A stretch of DNA of 5,096 nt. Origin: Oscillospiraceae bacterium (GTDB taxonomy: Bacteria; Bacillota; Clostridia; Oscillospirales; UBA929). The position numbers were made by a program, and so were the translations under genes. The stretch's first letter is position 1. Each line of letters opens with the position of its first letter. The stretch lies in the NCBI GenBank assembly GCA_031282535.1, contig JAITDM010000067.1, positions 1 to 5,096 of the forward strand, given 5' to 3'. Below the pieces are notes generated by a model. That model saw only the letters and a list, made by a program, of their open reading frames with translations, was not told where the DNA came from and did no database searches. Shown in pieces: positions 1 to 5,049 of this stretch.

Positions 1-35
1 AATTCTCAATTCTCAATTCTCAATTGTCAATTGTC
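1..35. repeat. Tandem heptamer array, AATTSTC x5
   Basis: Five uninterrupted 7-bp units are seen: AATTCTC three times (1-21), then AATTGTC twice (22-35). On the minus strand they read GACAATT twice and GAGAATT three times. The array touches the window edge and may be longer. It overlaps the 3' end of rnhB: the Asp and Asn codons and the TGA stop of that gene come from the first units. The AT-rich units contrast with the GC-rich surroundings. No transposase or flanking target duplication is visible, so its origin is unknown. Confidence 0.85.
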
Positions 36-629
36 CCGAAGCTGGCGCAAAAAGTGTGCCCGGTGGACCGGCGTGGGTCCCAGCGCGCGCAGCGCCTCAT
101 AGTGCATCCTGGTGGGGTACCCGCGGTGGCGCTCAAAGCCGTAGTCCGGATACAACCGGGCCAATTCGTCCATGCGGCGGTCCCGCGTCACCTTGGCGAG
201 GATCGAGGCCGCCGCCACGCAGGCGCTTTTGCCGTCCCCTCCCACCAGGCAGCGCACGGGCCCGGAAAAATCGCGGGCGACATTGCCGTCTACGAGCGTC
301 AGATCGGGCCGCACGGACAGCGCGGCCACCGCGCGGCGCATGGCCAGCTGGGACGCGCCTAAGATGTTGTATGTTTCGATCTCCTCCACCGACGACTCGG
401 CCACCGCCCAGCACAGCGCCTCCCGCACGATGCGGTCAAACAGCGCCTCCCGGCGGCGCGGGGAGAGGGTCTTTGAGTCGCGCACCCCCTCTATGGGGGC
501 GGACAGCACGACGGCGGCGGCCATCACCGGCCCGGCCAGCGGGCCTCGGCCCGCCTCGTCCACGCCGCAGAGCACCCGCGGTCCTTCGGCGCGGACCGCC
601 TCGTCAAACGCCCACAGCGCATCGCTCAT
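27..629 (-). CDS. rnhB: Ribonuclease HII
   Basis: Cytoplasmic endonuclease that cuts the RNA strand of RNA/DNA hybrids and starts removal of single ribonucleotides misincorporated into DNA. The 200-residue protein is close to the E. coli length (198). It has the family signature CGVDEAGRGPLAGPV at 21-35, DSKTLS at 51-56, LVDGN at 112-116 and a GGDGKS...ASILAKVTRDR block at 130-151. By family comparison the metal-binding acidic residues are Asp24, Glu25, Asp114 and Asp132; all are present. The ATG at 629 is preceded by GGAGG with 7 nt spacing and overlaps the ylqF stop as ATGA, which suggests translational coupling. The last two codons and the stop lie in the heptamer repeat. No terminator is visible before the window edge. 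The gene appears intact. Confidence 0.97.
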   Translation of the reverse strand: MSDALWAFDEAVRAEGPRVLCGVDEAGRGPLAGPVMAAAVVLSAPIEGVRDSKTLSPRRREALFDRIVREALCWAVAESSVEEIETYNILGASQLAMRRAVAALSVRPDLTLVDGNVARDFSGPVRCLVGGDGKSACVAAASILAKVTRDRRMDELARLYPDYGFERHRGYPTRMHYEALRALGPTPVHRAHFLRQLRDN

Positions 630-1483
630 GGCGCCGCCTCCGGTTCCTCCAGCGTGAAGCGGCCCAGCCGGCCGCCCCGGTATTCGTCCAGCAGCGTGCG
701 GGCCATTCGCTCCGTGTCGGGCACGCCGCCGGACAACAAAAAACCGCGGCGGCGCGCCGCCGCTTCCAGAAGCGCAAATCCGTCCGGTTCCGGCCCCGGC
801 ACCAGCTGATAGCGGGCCGCGAGGGCCTCCGGATAGCGGCGGCCGAGCAGCGCCATCAGGTGCGCCGCCAGTGTCTCCACATCCAAAATGTCGTCCCGGA
901 TGGCGCCGGTGTACGCCAGCAGCAGCCCGGTCCGTTCGTCCTCAAACTTGGGCCACAGCACCCCGGGGGTGTCGAGCAGCTCCAGGCCCTGCGCCAGCCG
1001 GTACCACTGTTTGCCCCGGGTCACGCCCGGGCGGTCCTCCGCCGCGGCGGCGCGGCGGCCGGCCAGGCGGTTGATGAGCGAGGATTTGCCCACATTGGGG
1101 ATGCCGACGATCATCAGGCGGAGCGGGCGGCCCACCTGTCCGCGCGCCCGGTAGGCCTCGATCTTCTCCCGCAGCAAGGTCCGTACGGCCGGCAAAAAGC
1201 GGTCGACCCCGGCGCCGCTGCGGCAGTCCGTCTCCACCGAGAGGAGCCCGTGCGCCCTGTAGTGCTCGGCCCAGCGCGCGCAGGCCGCCGCGTCGGCCTG
1301 ATCGGCGCGGTTCAGGACCAGCAGGCTCGGCTTGCCGCCGGAGAGCGCGGGCAGTTCCGGGTTGCGGCTGGCCAGCGGGATCCGGGCGTCCGCCACCTCG
1401 CACACCGCGTCCACCAGCCGGCAATGCTCCGCAATGAGCCGGCGCGTCTTGGCCATGTGGCCGGGGAACCATTGCACACGCAT
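626..1483 (-). CDS. ylqF: Ribosome biogenesis GTPase YlqF/RbgA
   Basis: Circularly permuted GTPase which, in Bacillus, helps late maturation of the 50S ribosomal subunit. The protein has 285 residues, the usual size. The N-terminal WFPGHMAK block (5-12) is the family hallmark and fixes the ATG start. GTPase motifs come in permuted order: G4 as NRAD (58-61), then G1 GIPNVGKSS (127-135), a G2 threonine at 155 (PGVTRG) and G3 DTPG (171-174). A helical C-terminal domain that would contact rRNA follows, from about 190 to 285. The G4 motif has Arg in place of the usual Lys of NKxD. The start overlaps the lepB stop as TAATG and there is no good Shine-Dalgarno of its own, so translation probably depends on lepB. 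Its place in an operon downstream of rplS fits a ribosome-assembly role. Confidence 0.96.
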   Translation of the reverse strand: MRVQWFPGHMAKTRRLIAEHCRLVDAVCEVADARIPLASRNPELPALSGGKPSLLVLNRADQADAAACARWAEHYRAHGLLSVETDCRSGAGVDRFLPAVRTLLREKIEAYRARGQVGRPLRLMIVGIPNVGKSSLINRLAGRRAAAAEDRPGVTRGKQWYRLAQGLELLDTPGVLWPKFEDERTGLLLAYTGAIRDDILDVETLAAHLMALLGRRYPEALAARYQLVPGPEPDGFALLEAAARRRGFLLSGGVPDTERMARTLLDEYRGGRLGRFTLEEPEAAP

Positions 1484-2199
1484 TAGGAGACCAGCCCGAA
1501 ATCCTGCAGCGGCCAGACGCGCAGCAGCACCCGGCCCAAGATGTAACGGTTGTCGACCATCCCCACCTGGGAGGTGCGGCTGTCGGCGCTCATGTTGCGG
1601 TTGTCCCCCATGACGAAGACATGCCCCTTGGGGACAGTCTGCGGGAAGACGACGTCGCTCCGGTGGGCCGTCGGTTCGTAAATGTAGGGTTCGTCCAGCA
1701 ACGCGCCGTCCACGAACACCTGATGGGTCTCAAAGTTGATGTCCACGGTCTCGCCGCCCACGGCGATGACGCGCTTCACAAGGGGCTGGTCCGTCTCCTG
1801 GTCCCCCTGCAGCATCTCGTGGATGCCTTTTTTGGTAAAGACGATGATGTCTCCGCGTTTGGGCGTGTAGAGCAGTTTGGAAATGATCAGCTTCTGATCC
1901 TCAAACAGTGTCTTTTCCATAGACCGGCCGTCCACGCCGATCACGCGGGCCACAAAGGAGAAGAGCAGCCCCACGATGATGATGGACGTGACCAGCGCGT
2001 GCGCCCAGTCGTAGAGCTCGCGCACGAAGTCGAAGGGTTCGTCCGCCTTCTCCGGCTGTGCCGGTTCGTCCTCCGGCGCCGCCGGGGGCGTCTCCTCCAG
2101 CATGGTGCGCAGTTCGTCGAGCGCCACGCCGGTCTCTGGGTTCTCCCCAGCCGGCGCCCCTGCATCCCCCTGGGGGACAAAATCGAATTCCCGGTCCAT
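1483..2199 (-). CDS. lepB: Signal peptidase I
   Basis: Membrane-bound serine protease that removes signal peptides from exported proteins on the outer face of the membrane. In the 238-residue protein, a hydrophobic segment lies at about 67-88, followed by GRSMEKTL (91-98) with the nucleophile Ser93. The KR pair at 142-143 supplies the general-base Lys142, and the GDNRxxSxDSR box lies at 198-208. A single N-terminal anchor with the catalytic domain outside is the Gram-positive layout. The first 60 residues form an unusual acidic, proline-rich extension. I chose the ATG at 2199, because GAGGAGG lies just upstream; the in-frame ATG at 2223 would add 8 residues and has no such support. The stop overlaps the ylqF start as TAATG. 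It heads a three-gene transcript with ylqF and rnhB. Confidence 0.95.
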   Translation of the reverse strand: MDREFDFVPQGDAGAPAGENPETGVALDELRTMLEETPPAAPEDEPAQPEKADEPFDFVRELYDWAHALVTSIIIVGLLFSFVARVIGVDGRSMEKTLFEDQKLIISKLLYTPKRGDIIVFTKKGIHEMLQGDQETDQPLVKRVIAVGGETVDINFETHQVFVDGALLDEPYIYEPTAHRSDVVFPQTVPKGHVFVMGDNRNMSADSRTSQVGMVDNRYILGRVLLRVWPLQDFGLVS

Positions 2200-2249
2200 A
2201 AAACCCTCCTCGGCAGCCCTCACGGGCCTGTCTGGCGCGCCGCCGAGCG

Positions 2250-2268
2250 GGGCGGCGTACCGCCGCCC
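2250..2268 (-). promoter_or_regulatory. GC-only hairpin in lepB leader
   Basis: An 8-bp stem made only of G-C pairs (2250-2257 with 2261-2268) closes a 3-nt loop. It lies in the predicted 5' leader of lepB, about 50 nt before the start codon. No U-tract follows it on the minus strand, so it is not a typical intrinsic terminator. It could stabilise the message or cause pausing; this is inference. Confidence 0.5.
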
Positions 2269-2285
2269 GCAGGGGCGCCCGTTTG

Positions 2286-2314
2286 ATTATACATCATCCC
2301 CGGAAAAAGCAAAA
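2286..2314 (-). promoter_or_regulatory. Probable lepB-ylqF-rnhB promoter
   Basis: On the minus strand a perfect TATAAT lies at 2291-2286. The -35 region is poor: TTTTGC at 17-nt spacing or TTGCTT at 15-nt spacing. Transcription would start near 2279 and give a leader of about 80 nt. The box sits between the rplS terminator and lepB, where a promoter is expected. The weak -35 keeps confidence moderate. Confidence 0.55.
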
Positions 2315-2358
2315 GGAATATTTTACGCTTTTGGGGCCGGGGCGCGTTCCTCTTACGA

Positions 2359-2388
2359 AAATGAGGGAGACGGCCGTCTCCCTCATTT
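2359..2388 (-). terminator. rplS intrinsic terminator
   Basis: A perfect 30-bp palindrome with 15-nt arms and GGCC at its centre. On the minus strand it ends in TTTT followed by CG, so the U-tract is short. It begins 25 nt after the rplS stop. The palindrome folds on either strand, but no plus-strand gene ends here, so it most likely separates rplS from the lepB transcript. Confidence 0.8.
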
Positions 2389-2413
2389 GGGTTCATTCGG
2401 GTGTCCGATGTCG

Positions 2414-2755
2414 TCAGATGTCTTCTTTCACCTTGGCCCGCTTGCCCACGCGTCCGCGCAGGTAGTAGAGCTTCGCGCGGCGCACCTTGCCGCGGCGCAC
2501 AGGCACAAACTGGGCGATGTGCGGGGAATGGATGGGGAACACCTTCTCCACGCCCACGCCGTACGACAGACGCCGCACGGTGACGGTCTCGTGGATGCCG
2601 CCATGCTTTTTGGCGATGATGGTGCCCTCGAAAATCTGAATCCTCTCCCGGTTGCCCTCTTTGATCTTGATGTGTACCCGGACGGTATCGCCGATGTTCA
2701 GCGAGGGCAGATCGGTCTTGAGCTGCGGCTGCGTCAGCGCCTGGATCAGATCCAC
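2414..2755 (-). CDS. rplS: 50S ribosomal protein L19
   Basis: Component of the large ribosomal subunit, at the 30S-50S interface. The 113-residue protein is the normal length (about 115). Recognisable blocks are the DTVRVH region near residue 20, IQIFEGTIIAKK near 37-48, VRRLSYGVGVEKVFP near 56-70, and the basic C-terminus RRAKLYYLRGRVGKRAKVKE. I placed the start at the GTG at 2755, because AAGGAGG lies 9-10 nt upstream and the N-terminus then reads (M)DLIQALTQPQ, as expected for the family. The open frame continues upstream to 2890, but that part covers the promoter and leader and is not L19-like. The gene is transcribed alone from its own promoter and ends at the palindromic terminator. Confidence 0.97.
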   Translation of the reverse strand: MDLIQALTQPQLKTDLPSLNIGDTVRVHIKIKEGNRERIQIFEGTIIAKKHGGIHETVTVRRLSYGVGVEKVFPIHSPHIAQFVPVRRGKVRRAKLYYLRGRVGKRAKVKEDI

Positions 2756-2855
2756 AGGAAACTCCTCCTTATCACTTGGAGCATTCGTACCGCATCGAAA
2801 CAAATGGGGCATGCTGTCGGCACACCCGGCGGCATAGGACTGCCCATAATCACGC
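2756..2855 (-). promoter_or_regulatory. rplS 5' leader, candidate L19 leader RNA
   Basis: About 100 nt lie between the predicted transcription start (near 2855) and the GTG. On the minus strand they fold into an 8-bp hairpin (2827-2820 with 2814-2807, loop CGACA, two G-U pairs). A smaller 4-bp hairpin lies just upstream (2844-2841 with 2834-2831). Firmicutes rplS genes are known to carry a conserved L19 leader thought to give autoregulation. Position and size fit that class. I could not confirm the family's consensus by eye. Confidence 0.5.
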
Positions 2856-2861
2856 CAAAAT

Positions 2862-2890
2862 AGTATACCATGAAAATCTCGGTTTGACAA
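2862..2890 (-). promoter_or_regulatory. rplS promoter
   Basis: On the minus strand TTGTCA (2890-2885) is followed after exactly 17 nt by TATACT (2867-2862). Each hexamer differs from the sigma-A consensus at one position. The predicted start near 2855 leaves a leader of about 100 nt before rplS. The promoter is divergent from the tRNA-Leu promoter, with 31 bp between the two -35 boxes. Confidence 0.85.
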
Positions 2891-2921
2891 GGGCGATTTT
2901 GAAAAAGTTTCAACCGCCGTC

Positions 2922-2950
2922 TTGACAAACGCGCGGGGATCCTATATACT
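2922..2950 (+). promoter_or_regulatory. tRNA-Leu promoter
   Basis: A perfect TTGACA (2922-2927), a 17-nt spacer and TATACT (2945-2950) make a near-consensus sigma-A promoter, as expected for a stable RNA gene. Transcription would begin near 2957, about 49 nt before the mature tRNA. A second TATACT at 2989-2994 has no -35 at proper spacing and is probably not used. Confidence 0.87.
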
Positions 2951-3005
2951 GAACACCATAAGTCAACCAATTGTCCGCAATATGTCAGTATACTAAATAC
3001 GATGT

Positions 3006-3093
3006 GCGCGAGTGGTGGAATTGGCAGACTCGCTAGATTCAGGTTCTAGTGTGCAATACGCACGTGCGGGTTCAAGTCCCGCCTCGCGCACCA
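3006..3093 (+). tRNA. tRNA-Leu (anticodon CAG)
   Basis: The acceptor stem GCGCGAG (3006-3012) pairs with CTCGCGC (3083-3089), followed by discriminator A (3090) and an encoded CCA (3091-3093). The anticodon stem CTAGA/TCTAG (3033-3037, 3045-3049) closes the loop TTCAGGT, which puts CAG at 3040-3042; it reads the CUG codon. The long variable arm (GTGC and GCAC arms, after 3049) is typical of tRNA-Leu. The T arm GCGGG-TTCAAGT-CCCGC is intact. CUG is a common leucine codon in the neighbouring GC-rich genes. Confidence 0.97.
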
Positions 3094-3101
3094 CCAATGT
3101 C

Positions 3102-3148
3102 AAGTCCGAACCTTCGCCCGACCGGTGAAGTGTTCGGATTTGTGCTTT
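3102..3148 (+). terminator. Hairpin after tRNA-Leu, probable terminator
   Basis: Positions 3102-3118 pair with 3124-3141 over about 17 bp, with one bulged T (3131) and two G-U pairs, around the loop CGACC. The T-rich tail TTTGTGCTTT is interrupted. It begins 9 nt after the tRNA CCA, so it most likely ends the tRNA transcript, perhaps incompletely. It lies just ahead of the FNT gene start at 3164 and covers an alternative GTG start at 3125. Confidence 0.7.
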
Positions 3149-3163
3149 CGGGAGATGATCCGT

Positions 3164-3976
3164 ATGGAACTGCGGGGGCCGGCGGCGTTGCCGGAGCTGT
3201 TGGCCGCCGCCGGGCGGGAGAAGGCGGACCGGTCCGCGGGGCGGACGCTGGCGCTGGCCGTGCTGGCGGGGCTCATCATCGCGTTTGGCGCCGTGACCGC
3301 CGGTGTGGCTTCGCACGCTGTGGAAAATACTTCCATCTCGCGGCTTATCGCCGGGCTTCTGTTTCCGTTTGGGCTGGGCGTCGTGGTGCTGACAGGCGCG
3401 GAGCTTTTCACGGGCAACGCCCTGATGGTGCTCGCCGCGCTCGACCGCACGGCCGCCTCCGCCCGGGTGCTGCGCAACTGGGCTCTTGTCTACTGCGGCA
3501 ACCTGCTCGGCGCGCTGGCGGTGGCGGCGGGCTGCGTGTTCTTCGGGACCCTGGACCACGCCGGCGGCGCGCTGGCGGTGTACACCATCCGCCTCGCGGC
3601 GGCGAAGTGCGCCCTCCCCGTCCCGTCCGGCGTCGTGCTGGGGTTTTTCTGCAACGTGCTGGTGTGTCTGGGCGTTGTATGCGCGGGGACCGCGCGGGAC
3701 ACGTTTGGGAAGATCGCGGGGGCCTACTTGCCGGTCGCCTTCTTTGTCATCGGCGGTTTTGAACATGTCGTCGCCAACATGTACTACATACCGGCCGGTC
3801 TTTTGGCGTTGCGCGTGCCGGCCTACGCGCAGGCGGCCGCGGCGGCGGGCGTCGACGTGACGTCTCTGACGCTGGCCGGCTGTCTGCACAACTTCCTGCC
3901 GGTGACGCTCGGCAACCTGCTCGGCGGCGTCGCCGTGGGCCTCCTGCTCCGCGCGGGGCACCGTCAGGGGGGGTAA
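3164..3976 (+). CDS. Formate/nitrite (FNT) family channel
   Basis: Integral membrane channel of the FocA/NirC/hydrosulfide superfamily, which passes small monovalent anions such as formate, nitrite or HS- as a pentamer. The 270-residue protein shows six hydrophobic segments, roughly 27-48, 59-90, 102-128, 150-175, 184-212 and 240-263. Family motifs are LPELL...GREKA at the N-terminus, FPFGLG (67-72), GAELFTGN (78-85) with the conserved constriction Thr83, NWALVYCGNLLGA (105-117) and GFEHVVANMYYIP (198-210) with the central pore His201. The ATG at 3164 is chosen because CGGGAG lies 9 nt upstream; the GTG at 3125 falls in a hairpin. No own promoter is visible. The vanW-type gene begins 2 nt after the stop. 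Formate is the likeliest substrate in a fermenting anaerobe, but the motifs do not settle it. Confidence 0.93.
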   Translation: MELRGPAALPELLAAAGREKADRSAGRTLALAVLAGLIIAFGAVTAGVASHAVENTSISRLIAGLLFPFGLGVVVLTGAELFTGNALMVLAALDRTAASARVLRNWALVYCGNLLGALAVAAGCVFFGTLDHAGGALAVYTIRLAAAKCALPVPSGVVLGFFCNVLVCLGVVCAGTARDTFGKIAGAYLPVAFFVIGGFEHVVANMYYIPAGLLALRVPAYAQAAAAAGVDVTSLTLAGCLHNFLPVTLGNLLGGVAVGLLLRAGHRQGG

Positions 3977-3978
3977 AG

Positions 3979-4818
3979 ATGACTGTGCGGACGATGGATT
4001 TCGCCGGAACATTCTCGACCGCGCGGCGGCCTGTGCGTCGCTCGAAGGTGCGGCTTTGGCTCGGCAAACAGTATCTGACGCTGCGGCGGTATATCGTGTG
4101 GCTGTTCGGGGGGATTCAATTCGCACACGTCTCGGACGCCGCGCCGCATCACACGGTGTTTCGCCATGCCACGCCGCTTCTGCGTCAGCTGCGCAAGCAG
4201 GATATGGGTTTGCAGCTCGGCAAAATTGTCAATCTGCGCCTTGCCGCCGCCAGCATTGACGGTGTGACATTGTTTCCTGGCGAGACGTTTTCATATTGGC
4301 GGACCATCGGACCGCCGACGCGGCGGCGTGGTTATCGCGACGGCATGATCCTGCGGAGCGGAACCATCGCCGCCGGCGTGGGCGGCGGTATGTGCCAGAT
4401 GTCCAATCTGATCTATTGGATGACGCTGCACACGCCGCTGACAGTCGTGGAGCGTCACCGCCACGGGTACGACGTGTTCCCGGATTCGAACCGGACGCAG
4501 CCGTTCGGCAGCGGCGCGACGTGCTTTTACAACTACGGCGACCTCATGGTGCGCAACGACACCGACGATATATGGCAGCTGCGCGTGTCTCTGACCGACA
4601 CCGAGCTCGTCGGGCGGTGGCTCTGCGACAGACCGGCCGATTGTCGGTACGAAGTTTACGAGGAGAGCGGCTTCATACAAGCGGAGCCATGGGGCATGTA
4701 CACGAGGCACAACATCCTGCGCCGCCGCAAGCTCGACCCGGACGGAAACGTCACGGACGACGAGTACGTGACGGAAAACCACGCGTTTATGATGTACGCC
4801 CCGTTGTTGGAGGGGTAG
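3979..4818 (+). CDS. VanW family protein
   Basis: The protein has 279 residues, close to the size of VanW from VanB-type vancomycin resistance clusters. The VanW domain covers about 80-195: NLRLAAASIDG (85-95), PGETFSYWRTIG (100-111), the glycine-rich GGGMCQMSNLIY (135-146), ERHRHGYDVFPDS (158-170) and GSGATCFYNYGDL (177-189). The biochemical function of VanW proteins is unknown. They are widespread in Firmicutes without resistance, and no vanH, vanB, vanX or two-component genes are seen here, so this is no evidence for resistance. No clear signal peptide or membrane anchor is visible; the N-terminal 45 residues are basic with a short hydrophobic patch near 38-46. The ATG follows the FNT stop by 2 nt and a G-rich Shine-Dalgarno (AGGGGGG) overlaps that gene's end, so the pair is probably co-translated. 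A strong terminator follows. Confidence 0.9.
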   Translation: MTVRTMDFAGTFSTARRPVRRSKVRLWLGKQYLTLRRYIVWLFGGIQFAHVSDAAPHHTVFRHATPLLRQLRKQDMGLQLGKIVNLRLAAASIDGVTLFPGETFSYWRTIGPPTRRRGYRDGMILRSGTIAAGVGGGMCQMSNLIYWMTLHTPLTVVERHRHGYDVFPDSNRTQPFGSGATCFYNYGDLMVRNDTDDIWQLRVSLTDTELVGRWLCDRPADCRYEVYEESGFIQAEPWGMYTRHNILRRRKLDPDGNVTDDEYVTENHAFMMYAPLLEG

Positions 4819-4905
4819 CATGATGTGTTCATCATTTGTTGGGTAAAATTCGTTTTCGTGAAAGATTCTGTCCAAAAACAACAGTACGCGTCCAAATGAG
4901 ATAAC

Positions 4906-4966
4906 GCCGCGGCGGGTCATTGTGGTATGCTACTTGCAGCAATGACCGTCGGCGGCTTTCTTTTTT
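4906..4966 (+). terminator. Intrinsic terminator after vanW gene
   Basis: An inner 8-bp stem GGTCATTG/CAATGACC (4915-4922 with 4940-4947) and an outer 5-bp stem GCCGC/GCGGC (4906-4910 with 4952-4956) are separated by a 4x4 internal loop. The apical loop is 17 nt. A strong T-tract TTTCTTTTTT (4957-4966) follows. It begins 88 nt after the vanW stop and is the clear end of that transcript. It could also act as an attenuator for the next gene, since no promoter is evident between 4967 and 5049. The rest of the 4819-5049 gap holds only a small 6-bp hairpin (4820-4835) and the leader described separately. Confidence 0.85.
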
Positions 4967-4975
4967 CCATAGTTT

Positions 4976-5028
4976 GTCATTCCTAACCTATGACGCCGCC
5001 ACGCCAGACACAACCGCCGACAGTCATG
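4976..5028 (+). promoter_or_regulatory. Structured leader before last gene (candidate)
   Basis: A 5-bp hairpin GTCAT/ATGAC lies at 4976-4980 with 4990-4994 (9-nt loop). The segment 5015-5028 is complementary to 4942-4955, the 3' arm of the preceding terminator, at 13 of 14 positions. The Shine-Dalgarno of the last gene starts 5 nt later. No known riboswitch core could be recognised. Regulation is inference from the pairing alone. Confidence 0.35.
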
Positions 5029-5049
5029 CCGTGGGAGGAAAGCTGCGGA

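Noticed and set aside
56..1486. Long plus-strand open frame (476 codons) opposite rnhB and ylqF
   Set aside because: Rich in Arg, Pro and Ala as expected for the antisense of GC-rich genes, with no recognisable domain; the minus strand holds two clear, complete genes.
2884..2889. Second plus-strand TTGACA upstream of the tRNA gene
   Set aside because: No -10 box at proper spacing; on the minus strand it largely coincides with the rplS -35 box.
2756..2890. Upstream extension of the rplS frame to an ATG at 2890
   Set aside because: It would cover the promoter and leader, is not L19-like, and the GTG at 2755 has a strong Shine-Dalgarno and the expected N-terminus.
2969..2975. Single AATTGTC copy upstream of the tRNA gene
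   Set aside because: One 7-bp match is expected by chance and is not in tandem, so it does not extend the repeat family.
3125..3163. GTG start for the FNT gene at 3125
   Set aside because: It lies inside the hairpin after the tRNA and has no Shine-Dalgarno; ATG 3164 has one at good spacing and matches the family N-terminus.
2993..4126. Long minus-strand open frame (377 codons) opposite the tRNA and FNT gene
   Set aside because: Low-complexity Arg/Gln/His-rich translation and runs through a tRNA gene; the FNT motifs on the plus strand are unambiguous.
3979..4818. Part of a vancomycin resistance cluster
   Set aside because: Only a VanW-family gene is present; no ligase, dehydrogenase, dipeptidase or two-component genes are next to it.
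4291..4920. Minus-strand open frame opposite the VanW gene
   Set aside because: Antisense shadow of a gene with clear VanW motifs; no domain recognised.
4923..4931. Extended -10 promoter (TG-G-TATGCT) for the last gene
   Set aside because: It lies in the loop of a strong terminator hairpin, has no -35, and transcripts from it would meet the T-tract at once.
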